Assembly (NCBI GenBank): GCA_913048435.1
Contig: CAJWWC010000001.1
Location: 89,281 to 153,280, forward strand
Direction: 5' to 3'
Length of the DNA stretch: 64,000 bases
DNA from: an uncultured Flavobacteriales bacterium
Lineage (GTDB): Bacteria; Bacteroidota; Bacteroidia; Flavobacteriales; UBA7312
This document shows positions 17,298 to 25,223 of the stretch, one piece after another. The notes below the pieces were generated by a model, which was not told where the DNA came from, ran no database searches, and saw only the letters and a list, made by a program, of their open reading frames with translations. The first letter of the stretch is position 1. Each line of letters opens with the position of its first letter. A program made the position numbers and the translations under genes.

Positions 17298-17642
17298 ATG
17301 AAAAATATTTTGTTAGTAATTATTATTTTAATAATTCAATCTTGTACAAATGGATCAAATAAATCAAGAAAAGATATTATTTCATCAGAGGATATGATTA
17401 AAATTTTAACACAAAGACATATTGTTATTTCAGAATTAAACACATTCCAATATGAAGGCGACATATCCGAAAATTATATTGATTCGTTATTATCCAACTG
17501 TTATCTTTCTCTTGGTTATAGCGACAATGATTTCGATAAAAGTTGGAATTATTATATTTCAGATGACAATGTGGAATTATTGATTATTTATGACAAAGTA
17601 TTACAGGAGTTGGAAATTGTTCAGCAAAAGTCTAAAAATTAG
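17298..17642 (+). CDS. DUF4296-like lipoprotein
   Basis: A 114-residue lipoprotein. The signal peptide MKNILLVIIILIIQSC carries a lipobox-like IIQSC with Cys16. The mature part is helical and includes IISSEDMIKILTQRHIVISELN and a SLGYSDNDFDKSWNYYISDD segment, matching the DUF4296 pattern found near dihydroorotase and polyprenol mannosyltransferase genes in this phylum. Function unknown. It is divergent from the acidic lipoprotein gene, and its last 11 bases overlap the 3' end of the convergent SDR epimerase gene. Confidence 0.7.
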   Translation: MKNILLVIIILIIQSCTNGSNKSRKDIISSEDMIKILTQRHIVISELNTFQYEGDISENYIDSLLSNCYLSLGYSDNDFDKSWNYYISDDNVELLIIYDKVLQELEIVQQKSKN

Positions 17643-18642
17643 TGTGATCTAGCATAAACCACTGACTATACCTTTTTATACTGTCCGAAATAGGTATAAA
17701 TTTATAATTCAAAGCATTTACAATTTTTTTATTTGAAAAACTTTTATTTGTCATTGAAGTATTGGCTGTTTCTCTAGTAATCAATGGGCTTTTATTTGTT
17801 ATTTTTGATTTTAGCCATTCTATTCGCCATGCTATTTCTTTCAAAAGTGGTGTAACTTTTATGTGAGGCTTAGTTTTATTCAGATTTTCAGCAATTAAAT
17901 CAAATATCTGCCTGTAGCTCATATTTTCACTATTTATTATAAATCGTTCATTTACAATATCACTCTTTATGAGTTTAATTAAACATTCAGCTACATCTAA
18001 TACATCAACATATCCAGTGCTTCCAGTACTGTAGAACTTTAAACCACTCCAAACCTTTTCAAACATTTGAGAGCTCCCTTTCGTCCAATCACCGGGGCCT
18101 AATATTACGGATGGATTAACAATAATGGAATTTAAACCTTCCGACACACCACGCCAGACCTCTTGCTCAGATAAATATTTGCTAATGGCATATTGTGTAT
18201 TTGATTTACTTTTTTTCCAAAAATCATTTTCAGTTCTAAGATTATTCTTTTTAGAATTACTTAGAGTAGCAATAGAGCTGATATAGCCTAACTTTTTGAT
18301 TTTATAATCTATGCATAGATTAACAATATTCGCAGTACCCTCCACATTTTGAATCATCATTTTTTCAAAATCTTTTGGGTTGAATGAAACAACAGCTGCA
18401 CAGTGTATAACAATTTGACAATCTTTTATACCTTTTTCTAGAGAAAATGGATCTAATATATCACCATCAATCCATTCAATAGATTGTAACAAGTCTACTT
18501 TATTGTAATGAGAGAAAATATTTTCAATGACAGTTAAGGAGCTTTTTTTTCTTTTTAAAGCCTTGACGTTATGACCATTTTCTGTTAATTTTAGGAGTAT
18601 GTGCGCCCCAACTAAACCTGTTCCACCTGTTAAAAATATCAT
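17632..18642 (-). CDS. NAD-dependent epimerase/dehydratase-family protein (extended SDR)
   Basis: A 336-residue Rossmann-fold oxidoreductase. Dinucleotide-binding motif TGGTGLVGAHIL at the N terminus, catalytic YAISK (Y-x3-K) around residue 155, and substrate-domain segments such as VNPSVILGPGDW and RFIINSEN. The set resembles dihydroflavonol-reductase-like or nucleotide-sugar epimerase relatives; the substrate is not predictable. I use ATG 18642 rather than a TTG nine bases upstream, because a TAACTTTG promoter element ends 6 bases before this ATG. The 3' end overlaps the convergent DUF4296 gene. Confidence 0.82.
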   Translation of the reverse strand: MIFLTGGTGLVGAHILLKLTENGHNVKALKRKKSSLTVIENIFSHYNKVDLLQSIEWIDGDILDPFSLEKGIKDCQIVIHCAAVVSFNPKDFEKMMIQNVEGTANIVNLCIDYKIKKLGYISSIATLSNSKKNNLRTENDFWKKSKSNTQYAISKYLSEQEVWRGVSEGLNSIIVNPSVILGPGDWTKGSSQMFEKVWSGLKFYSTGSTGYVDVLDVAECLIKLIKSDIVNERFIINSENMSYRQIFDLIAENLNKTKPHIKVTPLLKEIAWRIEWLKSKITNKSPLITRETANTSMTNKSFSNKKIVNALNYKFIPISDSIKRYSQWFMLDHTNF

Positions 18643-18648
18643 CGAGAA

Positions 18649-18656
18649 CAAAGTTA
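18649..18656 (-). promoter_or_regulatory. -7 promoter element close to the epimerase start
   Basis: Minus-strand TAACTTTG is followed by six bases (TTCTCG) and the ATG at 18642. With normal initiation 4-7 bases past the element, the mRNA would have almost no leader. Confidence 0.45.
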
Positions 18657-18689
18657 GACAAAAAATAGCCCTAATGTTTTACATATATT

Positions 18690-18697
18690 TATATTTG
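18690..18697 (+). promoter_or_regulatory. -7 promoter element for tyrS
   Basis: TATATTTG matches TAnnTTTG exactly and lies 19 bases before the ATG at 18717. Confidence 0.45.
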
Positions 18698-18716
18698 TTT
18701 TAAGAAATAACAACCA

Positions 18717-19985
18717 ATGAACTTTGTTGAAGAATTAAAATGGAGAGGTATGATTCATGATATCATGCCAGGTACTGAGGAGCAATTACAAAAAGAAATG
18801 ACGACGGCTTATATCGGTTTTGATCCTACAGCAGATTCTTTACACATTGGTTCATTAGTTCAGATTATGATATTGGTTCATCTACAGCGTTGCGGTCATA
18901 AGCCGATAGCATTGATGGGTGGAGCAACTGGAATGGTTGGTGATCCATCAGGTAAGTCTAAAGAAAGGAATATACTTTCAGAAGATATTTTACAACACAA
19001 TTTAAAATGTGTTCAAAAACAAATGGAGCGATTTTTAGATTTTAAATGTGGTGATAACTGTGCTGAAATCGTAAATAATTTCGATTGGTTTAAAGACTTT
19101 AGTTTTTTAGAATTTATCAGAGATGCTGGCAAGCATATACCTATTAATTACATGATGGCAAAAGATTCCGTTAAATCTCGTTTGGAGACTGGTATGAGTT
19201 TCACTGAATTTAGTTACCAGTTGGTTCAAGGTTATGATTTTTATTGGTTGTTTAAAAACAAAAACTGTAAGTTACAATTGGGAGGTTCGGATCAATGGGG
19301 TAATATTACTACTGGAACTGAATTCATAAGACGTAAAGTCGGGGGTGAAGCATTTGCTGTTACTACTCCATTATTAAAGAAAGCTGATGGTGGAAAATTC
19401 GGAAAGACTGAAGATGGTAACGTTTGGTTAGACAAGCAATTAACATCACCATATAAGTTTTATCAATTTTGGCTTAATTCATCTGACGAGGATGTGAAAA
19501 ATTACATTCGTATTTTTACACTTTTTTCTAAAGATGAGATTGAAAGCCTTGAAGAACAACATAATCAAGCCCCTCATTTAAGGTTATTACAAAAAACCTT
19601 AGCAAAAGATATTACTATTCGAGTTCATTCGGAAGAAGATTTTAATTTAGCCTTTAAAGCATCAAATATATTATTTGGTAAATCCACTTCTGATGATGTT
19701 ATGCAACTAGATGAGGAAACTCTTCTATCAGTATTTGAGGGTGTTCCTCAATTTAAGATCAGTAGTAAAGATTTGAATTGTGACATCTTTACTTTTTTTA
19801 CCGAAAAAACTAAAGTTTTTTCTTCAAAAGGCGAAGCTAGAAGAATGATTAACAGTAACGCGGTTAGTATTAATAAAGAAAAAATAGGAACTGAAGTATC
19901 ATTATTAGATGTAAATTTAATTTCTAATAAATACCTTTTAATTCAAAAGGGTAAGAAAAATTACTTTTTAATAACTATAATTTAA
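18717..19985 (+). CDS. tyrS: Tyrosine--tRNA ligase
   Basis: Class I aminoacyl-tRNA synthetase that charges tRNA-Tyr. The 422-residue protein has the HIGH motif as SLHIGSL (residues 41-47), the tyrosine pocket [12 protein letters not shown], the [10 protein letters not shown] motif near 187-196, the KMSKS equivalent KFGKT (227-231), and a C-terminal S4-like RNA-binding domain (about 350-415, [20 protein letters not shown]). Length is standard. Its TAA overlaps the stop codon of the convergent SnoaL-like gene by three bases. Confidence 0.97.
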   Translation: MNFVEELKWRGMIHDIMPGTEEQLQKEMTTAYIGFDPTADSLHIGSLVQIMILVHLQRCGHKPIALMGGATGMVGDPSGKSKERNILSEDILQHNLKCVQKQMERFLDFKCGDNCAEIVNNFDWFKDFSFLEFIRDAGKHIPINYMMAKDSVKSRLETGMSFTEFSYQLVQGYDFYWLFKNKNCKLQLGGSDQWGNITTGTEFIRRKVGGEAFAVTTPLLKKADGGKFGKTEDGNVWLDKQLTSPYKFYQFWLNSSDEDVKNYIRIFTLFSKDEIESLEEQHNQAPHLRLLQKTLAKDITIRVHSEEDFNLAFKASNILFGKSTSDDVMQLDEETLLSVFEGVPQFKISSKDLNCDIFTFFTEKTKVFSSKGEARRMINSNAVSINKEKIGTEVSLLDVNLISNKYLLIQKGKKNYFLITII

Positions 19986-20392
19986 GGTAAAGAAGAGTGG
20001 TGTAAATTAATTTTAATGTTACCCTCTTCAATTATATATCCAAAGCTGTATTCTACTTTTGTTTCTTCTCCATTATAATCAGTAAAAAAGTAATGTCCGA
20101 CAGCAAAGGCTTGTTTGTTTTTAAAGTGAATCGCTTCATTTTCAAATCGAACATTTGTCCAAGGTTTGAGTGCAAATCCATTATCTTCTGATATGTGCCC
20201 ACCAATAAAATATGAAATAATATCAGTATGGCTCATTCTAAATGCTTGTTCTTTAGCCATTGTGGGTTTCATCAGTACCTCAGTTGCATACATTTTATTC
20301 ACAAAATTTTTGGCATCAAGTTCATTTTTTCCTATTTGAACTACTCCATTTCCCCATTTTTCTTGTATTTGTAAAATATCTTCTTTTAACAT
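19982..20392 (-). CDS. SnoaL/NTF2-like protein
   Basis: A 136-residue small alpha+beta protein with no signal peptide. Conserved stretches include [46 protein letters not shown], and a terminal INLHHSSLP. Close relatives in Bacteroidota are often labelled phosphoribosyl-AMP cyclohydrolase, but I see none of the Cys/His metal motifs of HisI. A SnoaL/NTF2-like cone fold fits better. Function unknown. It lies 20 bases after the GNAT gene on the same strand and probably shares its operon. Confidence 0.65.
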   Translation of the reverse strand: MLKEDILQIQEKWGNGVVQIGKNELDAKNFVNKMYATEVLMKPTMAKEQAFRMSHTDIISYFIGGHISEDNGFALKPWTNVRFENEAIHFKNKQAFAVGHYFFTDYNGEETKVEYSFGYIIEEGNIKINLHHSSLP

Positions 20393-20412
20393 GATTGCAA
20401 TATATTAATTTA

Positions 20413-20922
20413 TTAGTGTTTTAAAAGTAATTTTTCAAAACAGTAATAAATGTCTTTTTCAGGCTTAAGTTTAATATTTCCAAGTTGATTATACCCTAAG
20501 CCTTTATAAAATGTAATTGCTTTGGGATTATTGATATATGTATCTAATCGTATTGAAACACAATTGTTCTTTTTTGCTAGTTTTTCAGCAAATTCCATCA
20601 TTTTTTTGCCTACACCTCGATTCCATACTTTGGTTTTGGAGCATAGTCTGTGCACTACCATGAAATTATTTGTTTTGTCTGCCCAATCTATTGAAAGATA
20701 TGATGGGTCTTGCACAGAATCAATCTTTATTCCTGCAACAATTTCATCATCAATAAGTCCTACATAATAGTCGCCAATTTCTAAATCTTTTTTAATGATA
20801 TCGCGATTAGGGTAGGTTTCATCCCACTGGTCTATTCCTGTAGCAATCATTCCATCAACGCATGATTTATAAACCTGCATAATATCGTCAAGATCTTGTT
20901 TTTCAGCTTTTCGTATAATCAT
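20413..20922 (-). CDS. GNAT-family N-acetyltransferase
   Basis: A 169-residue acetyltransferase with the acetyl-CoA motif NRGVGKKMMEFAEKLAKKNNC (R-x-x-G-x-G/A form) and a C-terminal YKGLGYNQLG segment. Acceptor substrate unknown. I place the start at ATG 20922; a TTG nine bases upstream is the alternative. It overlaps the 3' end of the LuxE-like gene by 20 bases, so the two are translationally coupled. Confidence 0.8.
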   Translation of the reverse strand: MIIRKAEKQDLDDIMQVYKSCVDGMIATGIDQWDETYPNRDIIKKDLEIGDYYVGLIDDEIVAGIKIDSVQDPSYLSIDWADKTNNFMVVHRLCSKTKVWNRGVGKKMMEFAEKLAKKNNCVSIRLDTYINNPKAITFYKGLGYNQLGNIKLKPEKDIYYCFEKLLLKH

Positions 20923-21883
20923 TCTCTTCAAGCATTAAGTTACAGCCTCTAAGGTCTGCTTGGTTAAAACGACCTACAAGTTCAAAAAGACTATCATCTA
21001 ATGATTTACCTAAATCTTGCGTTGCAATAAATGAACAAGAGTTAATATTGGCTAAGTCAATGATATTAAGTCCACCTGTTTGGTTGTGAGAAATAAGCTG
21101 AAAAGGGTCTTCAGTATCTCTAATTAATACCTTCATCCAAGCAGGGCTTTCAAATATTCCACCTTCTTTAGAGTAGGCCTGAGAAAGTAATTCAGTCATA
21201 CCATATTCGGAATGAATGTGTTGAACTTGAAAAGATGATTTTAGTTTTTGGTGTAATTCGCTTTTAATCATTTCTTTACGTTTACCTTTCATACCTCCTG
21301 TTTCCATTACTATAGTATTTTTCAAGTGTTGAGGGAATTGTTCAGCAAGGTCTAATAGTGCATAACTCACACCAATGAGTAATGTTTTACTATTACAATT
21401 CTGAGACAATATTTCTGATAAATCTTTTAGGTTATTTAGATAAAACCCACTTTGTGGGTGCTGACTATCTTTTATAAGTTGGTTACACATATATACTAGT
21501 GATGATCCCTCTCTTTCCAAGTAAGATGGTAGAAGTGCAAGAATGCGATAGTCTTTAGGACTGCCATAGAAATAATTGAAACTTTGTCTAAAGCTATCTT
21601 CATATATAGACAGTTCAGCAATATGATGTTGACTACGTTGTTGACCAGTTGTACCACTACTGCTAAATGTTATTTGTGCAGTTTTATCCTTTGATAATAG
21701 GATGTTAGATTTAAAAAAATCTATTGGTAAAAAAGGTATTTTTTGAATAGAGTTAATCTTGTCAACATCAATTTTTAAAAGGTTTAAATAGTGTTTATAA
21801 ATCAAGCAATCTTCGGCTTGAAGTCTAAAAATCTTTAGTGCTTTTTCTTCGAAAGAGATGTTGTTGTCAAAAACCCAATGCAT
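20903..21883 (-). CDS. LuxE-like acyl-protein synthetase/acyltransferase
   Basis: A 326-residue protein related to the acyl-protein synthetase (LuxE) family of adenylate-forming enzymes. Visible signatures are ITFSSSGTTGQQRSQHH (Ser/Thr/Gly-rich AMP-binding loop, about residues 85-100), VMETGGMKGKRKEM, and HSEYGMTELLSQAYS (the Y-G-x-T-E motif of the superfamily). I start it at ATG 21883 (MHWVFDNNISFEEK). A longer reading frame from 21994 would run through the terminator of the phosphate transporter and overlap that gene, so it is rejected. It is coupled to a GNAT gene. No lux reductase is nearby. Substrate and acceptor are unknown. Confidence 0.72.
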   Translation of the reverse strand: MHWVFDNNISFEEKALKIFRLQAEDCLIYKHYLNLLKIDVDKINSIQKIPFLPIDFFKSNILLSKDKTAQITFSSSGTTGQQRSQHHIAELSIYEDSFRQSFNYFYGSPKDYRILALLPSYLEREGSSLVYMCNQLIKDSQHPQSGFYLNNLKDLSEILSQNCNSKTLLIGVSYALLDLAEQFPQHLKNTIVMETGGMKGKRKEMIKSELHQKLKSSFQVQHIHSEYGMTELLSQAYSKEGGIFESPAWMKVLIRDTEDPFQLISHNQTGGLNIIDLANINSCSFIATQDLGKSLDDSLFELVGRFNQADLRGCNLMLEENDYTKS

Positions 21884-21893
21884 AGCACTAAGG

Positions 21894-21925
21894 TATAAAA
21901 AAAGCTCCTCTAAGGGAGCTTTCTT
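21894..21925 (-). terminator. Rho-independent terminator after the phosphate transporter
   Basis: On the minus strand AAAGCTCC, a short loop, GGAGCTTT and then a run of T form a stem of about eight pairs, 20-50 bases after the PiT stop codon. Only about 10 bases separate it from the LuxE-like start. Confidence 0.75.
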
Positions 21926-21944
21926 ATAATGATAATTTGATAAT

Positions 21945-23141
21945 TTATAATCCGAGTCTAGTAAAGAACTTTTTGAATCCAGCAATAAATTCACTTGGAA
22001 GTTCTACCAACATTGAACTGAATGTCAATTGATCGTTTACACCAATAGCAATAGCTATTGATATAAATAGTCCTATAAGAGCAAATGAGAAGTCTTTGAG
22101 TAGTAATTTAATTGCTGTGGCTGTACTATTTTCTCCTGAGTTTCTAATTGCCATGGCAACTTCTCTACCACCTAGTAATCCTATAAATACCCAGGTTGTA
22201 CTCATTGGAACTTGTGAGTATAATTTAAAATAGAACAAAATAATACAGTATATAAAGTCAATAATAGTTGCAAATCTGACATCTGTAACAATGGATTTTT
22301 CAGTAACAATTTTCTGAATTCTACCGCCTTTATAGTATAATAATAGTCCTAAACCAATAACAACAACACCAGCAAAGCCAGTAAATTCACCAAAAGACAA
22401 GCTTCTTGGTAGATATACAGCAATATTAGCTGCATCTTGCATTAGCCATACTGACCACAATGTTCCACTAGTAATCCATTGTGCTATTGTCCAACCAAAT
22501 TTTGCTTCTCCAACAAATTTCTTTTTTGCCCATTTTGATATGATCATAAAGACTATGAATCCCATAAAAAAGGCAAGAACATATCCACTCATACTCTTTG
22601 CAAGTACTTTACCCACAGCGGCTGGTGCAGCAGCAAACGAAGTAAGTAGAATGAATGTCGTAGAGACAGGCATTCTTAAACGAGTAAGAATTAATAAAAA
22701 TATAGGAGCCGCAATTTGCAAGAAATGAAAGCTCTGTGGAGCATTTTCAAAACCTTTTGCAAGTAACCTTCCATGACTAACATCACCATCGGCTACTCCG
22801 TCTCCAATTGGATTACCTGCAGCGTCAATTGCTCCAGTAAAATCAGAAAAAAGCCAACTATAGCTGTGTGTAGCAACAAAGACTCCACCTATAAAAATCC
22901 ATAAAACCCACCATTTTTTATCTTGGTTTGACGCAATAAATGTTCCTAAGGTTTGTATACTGTCGTTAGCTACGGCAGCATAAGCTGCAAATACAAATCC
23001 AACCCACATTGCTATATGAGGATAAGGAGAGACAAACATTGCTAGAATAAAAGCTAATACTATGAAAGTAAGGAAATTTCTTTCCCCTTTTTGAACCCAT
23101 AAGTTAGTTGGGTAACTAAATTTTGAAAATAGTTTTTTCAA
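21945..23141 (-). CDS. PiT-family inorganic phosphate transporter
   Basis: A multi-pass inner-membrane permease of 398 residues related to PitA/PNT sodium- or proton-coupled phosphate carriers. Two internal repeats carry the family signature: ANDSIQTLGTFIAS (about 57-70) and QDAANIAVYLPR (about 235-246). Some 10-11 hydrophobic segments are visible. The start is TTG at 23141 (MKKLFSKFS); no in-frame ATG occurs before the first membrane span. A 28-residue ORF and a four-unit TTAACA-type array lie just upstream, and the porin and PhoBR genes beyond them. This suggests phosphate uptake across both membranes under Pho control. Confidence 0.88.
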   Translation of the reverse strand: MKKLFSKFSYPTNLWVQKGERNFLTFIVLAFILAMFVSPYPHIAMWVGFVFAAYAAVANDSIQTLGTFIASNQDKKWWVLWIFIGGVFVATHSYSWLFSDFTGAIDAAGNPIGDGVADGDVSHGRLLAKGFENAPQSFHFLQIAAPIFLLILTRLRMPVSTTFILLTSFAAAPAAVGKVLAKSMSGYVLAFFMGFIVFMIISKWAKKKFVGEAKFGWTIAQWITSGTLWSVWLMQDAANIAVYLPRSLSFGEFTGFAGVVVIGLGLLLYYKGGRIQKIVTEKSIVTDVRFATIIDFIYCIILFYFKLYSQVPMSTTWVFIGLLGGREVAMAIRNSGENSTATAIKLLLKDFSFALIGLFISIAIAIGVNDQLTFSSMLVELPSEFIAGFKKFFTRLGL

Positions 23142-23168
23142 TTAGAAAAATATTTTTAATATATTGAT

Positions 23169-23255
23169 TTAAATTACAGCTATAGTAAATACTGTGATCA
23201 TAATAATTACATATAATAATTTGCTTATGTCTGTTTTGTTTTGAGAAGTTTCCAT
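23169..23255 (-). CDS. Putative 28-residue single-span membrane peptide
   Basis: An ATG-initiated ORF encodes METSQNKTDISK followed by a hydrophobic stretch LLYVIIMITVFTIAVI, a polar head plus one membrane span ending at the C terminus. It lies between the TTAACA array and the phosphate permease, 27 bases before the TTG start of the latter, on the same strand. Its design looks like small membrane subunits or regulators, but size alone makes chance possible. Not recognised as a known family. Confidence 0.4.
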   Translation of the reverse strand: METSQNKTDISKLLYVIIMITVFTIAVI

Positions 23256-23311
23256 TAAATAGATTTTATTTTATTTATTTTAACAAATGAACACAAACAA
23301 ATCATACTCCA

Positions 23312-23350
23312 AGTTAATTGAAAGTAAACCTAATGTTAAGAAATTGTTAA
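23312..23350 (-). promoter_or_regulatory. PHO-box-like array before the PiT operon
   Basis: On the minus strand four hexamers follow one another at exactly 11-base periodicity: TTAACA (23345-23350), TTAACA (23334-23339), TTTACT (23323-23328), TTAACT (23312-23317). The unit and spacing equal the Bacillus PhoP box (TT[ACT]A[CT]A, about five bases apart) and the 11-base period of PhoB boxes in general. The genes for a PhoB/PhoR pair lie 1.2 kb away. A TATG-A-TTTG near-match to the -7 motif follows at 23298-23306. PhoB control is inferred. Confidence 0.6.
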
Positions 23351-23385
23351 CGATTCATACTCTTGGTTTGTTAAGTATGGTAAAT

Positions 23386-23417
23386 AAAAAAAAGCGAGGA
23401 CTTCGCCTCGCTTTTTT
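23386..23417 (-). terminator. Rho-independent terminator after the porin gene
   Basis: Hairpin GCGAGG, loop ACTTCG, CCTCGC, preceded by A-rich and followed on both strands by T-rich flanks, lies 19-50 bases after the porin stop. Confidence 0.8.
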
Positions 23418-23435
23418 ATTAACAAAAAGAATAGT

Positions 23436-24398
23436 TTAAAACTTAAACTCTAAATTCATGAATAATGAACTTTCAGCTTCTGCGTTTTCAGTTGCTGCAG
23501 TCGAGCTTTGGTAGTTTAAGGCGACTTTTAATCCCTTCACCATTTGCTTTTCTATACCAATAATCAGAAATGTACCGTCTTTAGATAAATTCCAGTCATT
23601 TTCTGAACTTAACTCATCATATCTAGCAAAAAATGACATACCCTCGTTTAAATTATAGCTACCATAAGCAGAAATACCTGTACGCTCTTGATCCAATACA
23701 TTTTTAGCATTTTCTTGAAGGTTATATTCAGCCCCTAAGCTAAAGCCATCTCCTTTGTATGCTAAAGCAGCACTAGTTGTACTTTGGTGGGCATCGTTGT
23801 CAGCATATGATTCTCTTGGCACAACATCTCTGTGAACTCGTACTATCACATTTTCCGAAGCATCGTAAGTTAAGCCTACTCCACCTCTGAACAAACCATT
23901 AGCTTCTTGTTCTTTTTTGTAGCCTTCACCATTTAGGACCTGAGCATCGACACTTAATTTGTCATTAAATTGGTAATCAACAGAAACACCCGCATCAGCC
24001 GAGCTAGCCCATTTATGCTTGTCTTGTAAAGACTTATAAATGTATCTGTGTCCCCATGCTTTTTCCATAAACTTGAAGTTTTTAGTACCAATCATACCAA
24101 AATTGATATTCATGTTGTCATTAGTTTTCCAACTAACAGAAGCAATTTTTAGGAATGCGGTGTATTGACTTCCTGCACTGTTGTTGCCAATATCGAAAGT
24201 GATTTTTGTAGTGAATTCATCACTTAAAGCATAACTATATCCTAGGTAAGCTCTGTTAACTTCAAATGCTTTGAAGTTATTATCTTCATCAGAAATATTG
24301 TAGTTGAAATTAGAAAATACTTTTGCACTTGGCTGTCCTTGAGCCATTACAGTTAAACCTATAAATGTATAGGCTAATATGTTTAAGATTTTTTTCAT
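23436..24398 (-). CDS. Outer membrane porin, phosphate-selective OprO/OprP type
   Basis: A 320-residue beta-barrel protein with signal peptide 1-19 (...LTVMAQG), amphipathic strands throughout and a terminal Phe (MNLEFKF). The opening AKVFSNFNYNISDEDNNFKAFEVNRAYLGYSYALSDEFTTKITFDIG matches the OprO/OprP porin family pattern. Its position between a PiT transporter and phoB/phoR, with a TTAACA pair over its promoter, supports phosphate as the ligand; selectivity itself cannot be read from the sequence. Confidence 0.78.
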   Translation of the reverse strand: MKKILNILAYTFIGLTVMAQGQPSAKVFSNFNYNISDEDNNFKAFEVNRAYLGYSYALSDEFTTKITFDIGNNSAGSQYTAFLKIASVSWKTNDNMNINFGMIGTKNFKFMEKAWGHRYIYKSLQDKHKWASSADAGVSVDYQFNDKLSVDAQVLNGEGYKKEQEANGLFRGGVGLTYDASENVIVRVHRDVVPRESYADNDAHQSTTSAALAYKGDGFSLGAEYNLQENAKNVLDQERTGISAYGSYNLNEGMSFFARYDELSSENDWNLSKDGTFLIIGIEKQMVKGLKVALNYQSSTAATENAEAESSLFMNLEFKF

Positions 24399-24429
24399 TT
24401 TAAATTTATTGGTTATTTATTTATTTGTG

Positions 24430-24437
24430 CAAATATA
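24430..24437 (-). promoter_or_regulatory. -7 promoter element for the porin gene
   Basis: Minus-strand TATATTTG lies 31 bases before the start codon at 24398 and 21 bases downstream of the TTAACA/TTAATG pair at 24459-24475. This fits an activator replacing a -33 element. Confidence 0.5.
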
Positions 24438-24458
24438 AGTTTACATTTACTTGACCCA

Positions 24459-24475
24459 CATTAAGTCTATGTTAA
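24459..24475 (-). promoter_or_regulatory. PHO-box-like pair before the porin gene
   Basis: Minus-strand TTAACA (24470-24475) and TTAATG (24459-24464) are 11 bases apart. On the other strand TTTACA (24440-24445) and TTGACC (24451-24456) are also 11 apart, facing phoB. The match is weaker than the array before the PiT genes. Confidence 0.42.
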
Positions 24476-24512
24476 AAAATTGTAAATTACTTAAATGAAA
24501 GACTTTATATGA

Positions 24513-24520
24513 TATTTTTG
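24513..24520 (+). promoter_or_regulatory. -7 promoter element for phoB
   Basis: TATTTTTG lies 22 bases before the ATG at 24543. No -33 TTG at standard spacing was found. Confidence 0.4.
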
Positions 24521-24542
24521 TATAAGTTAATTTTAAATATGT

Positions 24543-25223
24543 ATGAACGATAATATTAAAATCCTTGTTGTTGATGACGAGGAAGATATTTTAGAGTTTC
24601 TAAGTTATAATCTGCGCGCTGAAGGTTACGATGTTATTGTTGCTGATAATGGTATCTTGGCCATTGAATTAGCAAAACAAGAGCAACCTTCCCTTATCAT
24701 ACTTGATGTTCAAATGCCAGATATGGACGGTATTACTACTTGTGAAAAAATCAGAGAAATACCCTCATTAAAAGAAACGGTAGTTACTTTTTTAACGGCA
24801 CGTTCTGAAGACTATTCTCAAATAGCAGGTTTTGAAGCTGGTGCAGATGATTACATTACTAAACCAATCCGACCGAAAGTACTTGTAAGCAGAGTAAAAG
24901 CATTACTAAAACGCCGAGGTATTACTAAAGATACTAATGCTATTATTGAATTGGGGGATATTGTTATTGACAAAGAAAAACACTTGACTACCTACAAAGG
25001 TCAAGAGGTCATTTTTGCAAAAAAAGAATTTAAACTTTTGAAATTATTAATTTCCAAGCCCGGCAAAGTATATACTAGAGAAGAAATTCTTGAAAAAGTA
25101 TGGGGATCAGATATTATAATAGGAGATAGAACTATTGACGTACATATTCGTAAATTGCGGGAAAAATTAGCTGACCACTATGTCAAAACCGTAAAAGGTG
25201 TTGGCTATAAATTTGAATATTGA
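24543..25223 (+). CDS. phoB: PhoB-like OmpR-family response regulator
   Basis: DNA-binding response regulator of 226 residues. The receiver domain (1-120) has the acidic pair D11/D12, the phosphoacceptor D55 in ILDVQMPDMDG, and the K of ITKPIRP. A winged-helix OmpR effector domain (about 130-226) includes LISKPGKVYTREEILEKVWG and IDVHIRKLREKL. The gene is followed immediately by its kinase gene and is divergent from the phosphate porin, which supports assignment as PhoB rather than another OmpR-type regulator. Likely target sites are the TTAACA arrays described here. Confidence 0.85.
   Translation: MNDNIKILVVDDEEDILEFLSYNLRAEGYDVIVADNGILAIELAKQEQPSLIILDVQMPDMDGITTCEKIREIPSLKETVVTFLTARSEDYSQIAGFEAGADDYITKPIRPKVLVSRVKALLKRRGITKDTNAIIELGDIVIDKEKHLTTYKGQEVIFAKKEFKLLKLLISKPGKVYTREEILEKVWGSDIIIGDRTIDVHIRKLREKLADHYVKTVKGVGYKFEY

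Noticed and set aside
18717-18720. Search for tRNA and rRNA genes around tyrS and elsewhere
   Set aside because: No cloverleaf-compatible segments with TTCNANC-type T loops and no rRNA-like blocks were recognised in intergenic gaps, all of which are short.
21884-21994. Upstream extension of the LuxE-like gene to 21994
   Set aside because: It would translate through the PiT terminator hairpin and into the PiT gene; relatives start near the internal ATG at 21883.
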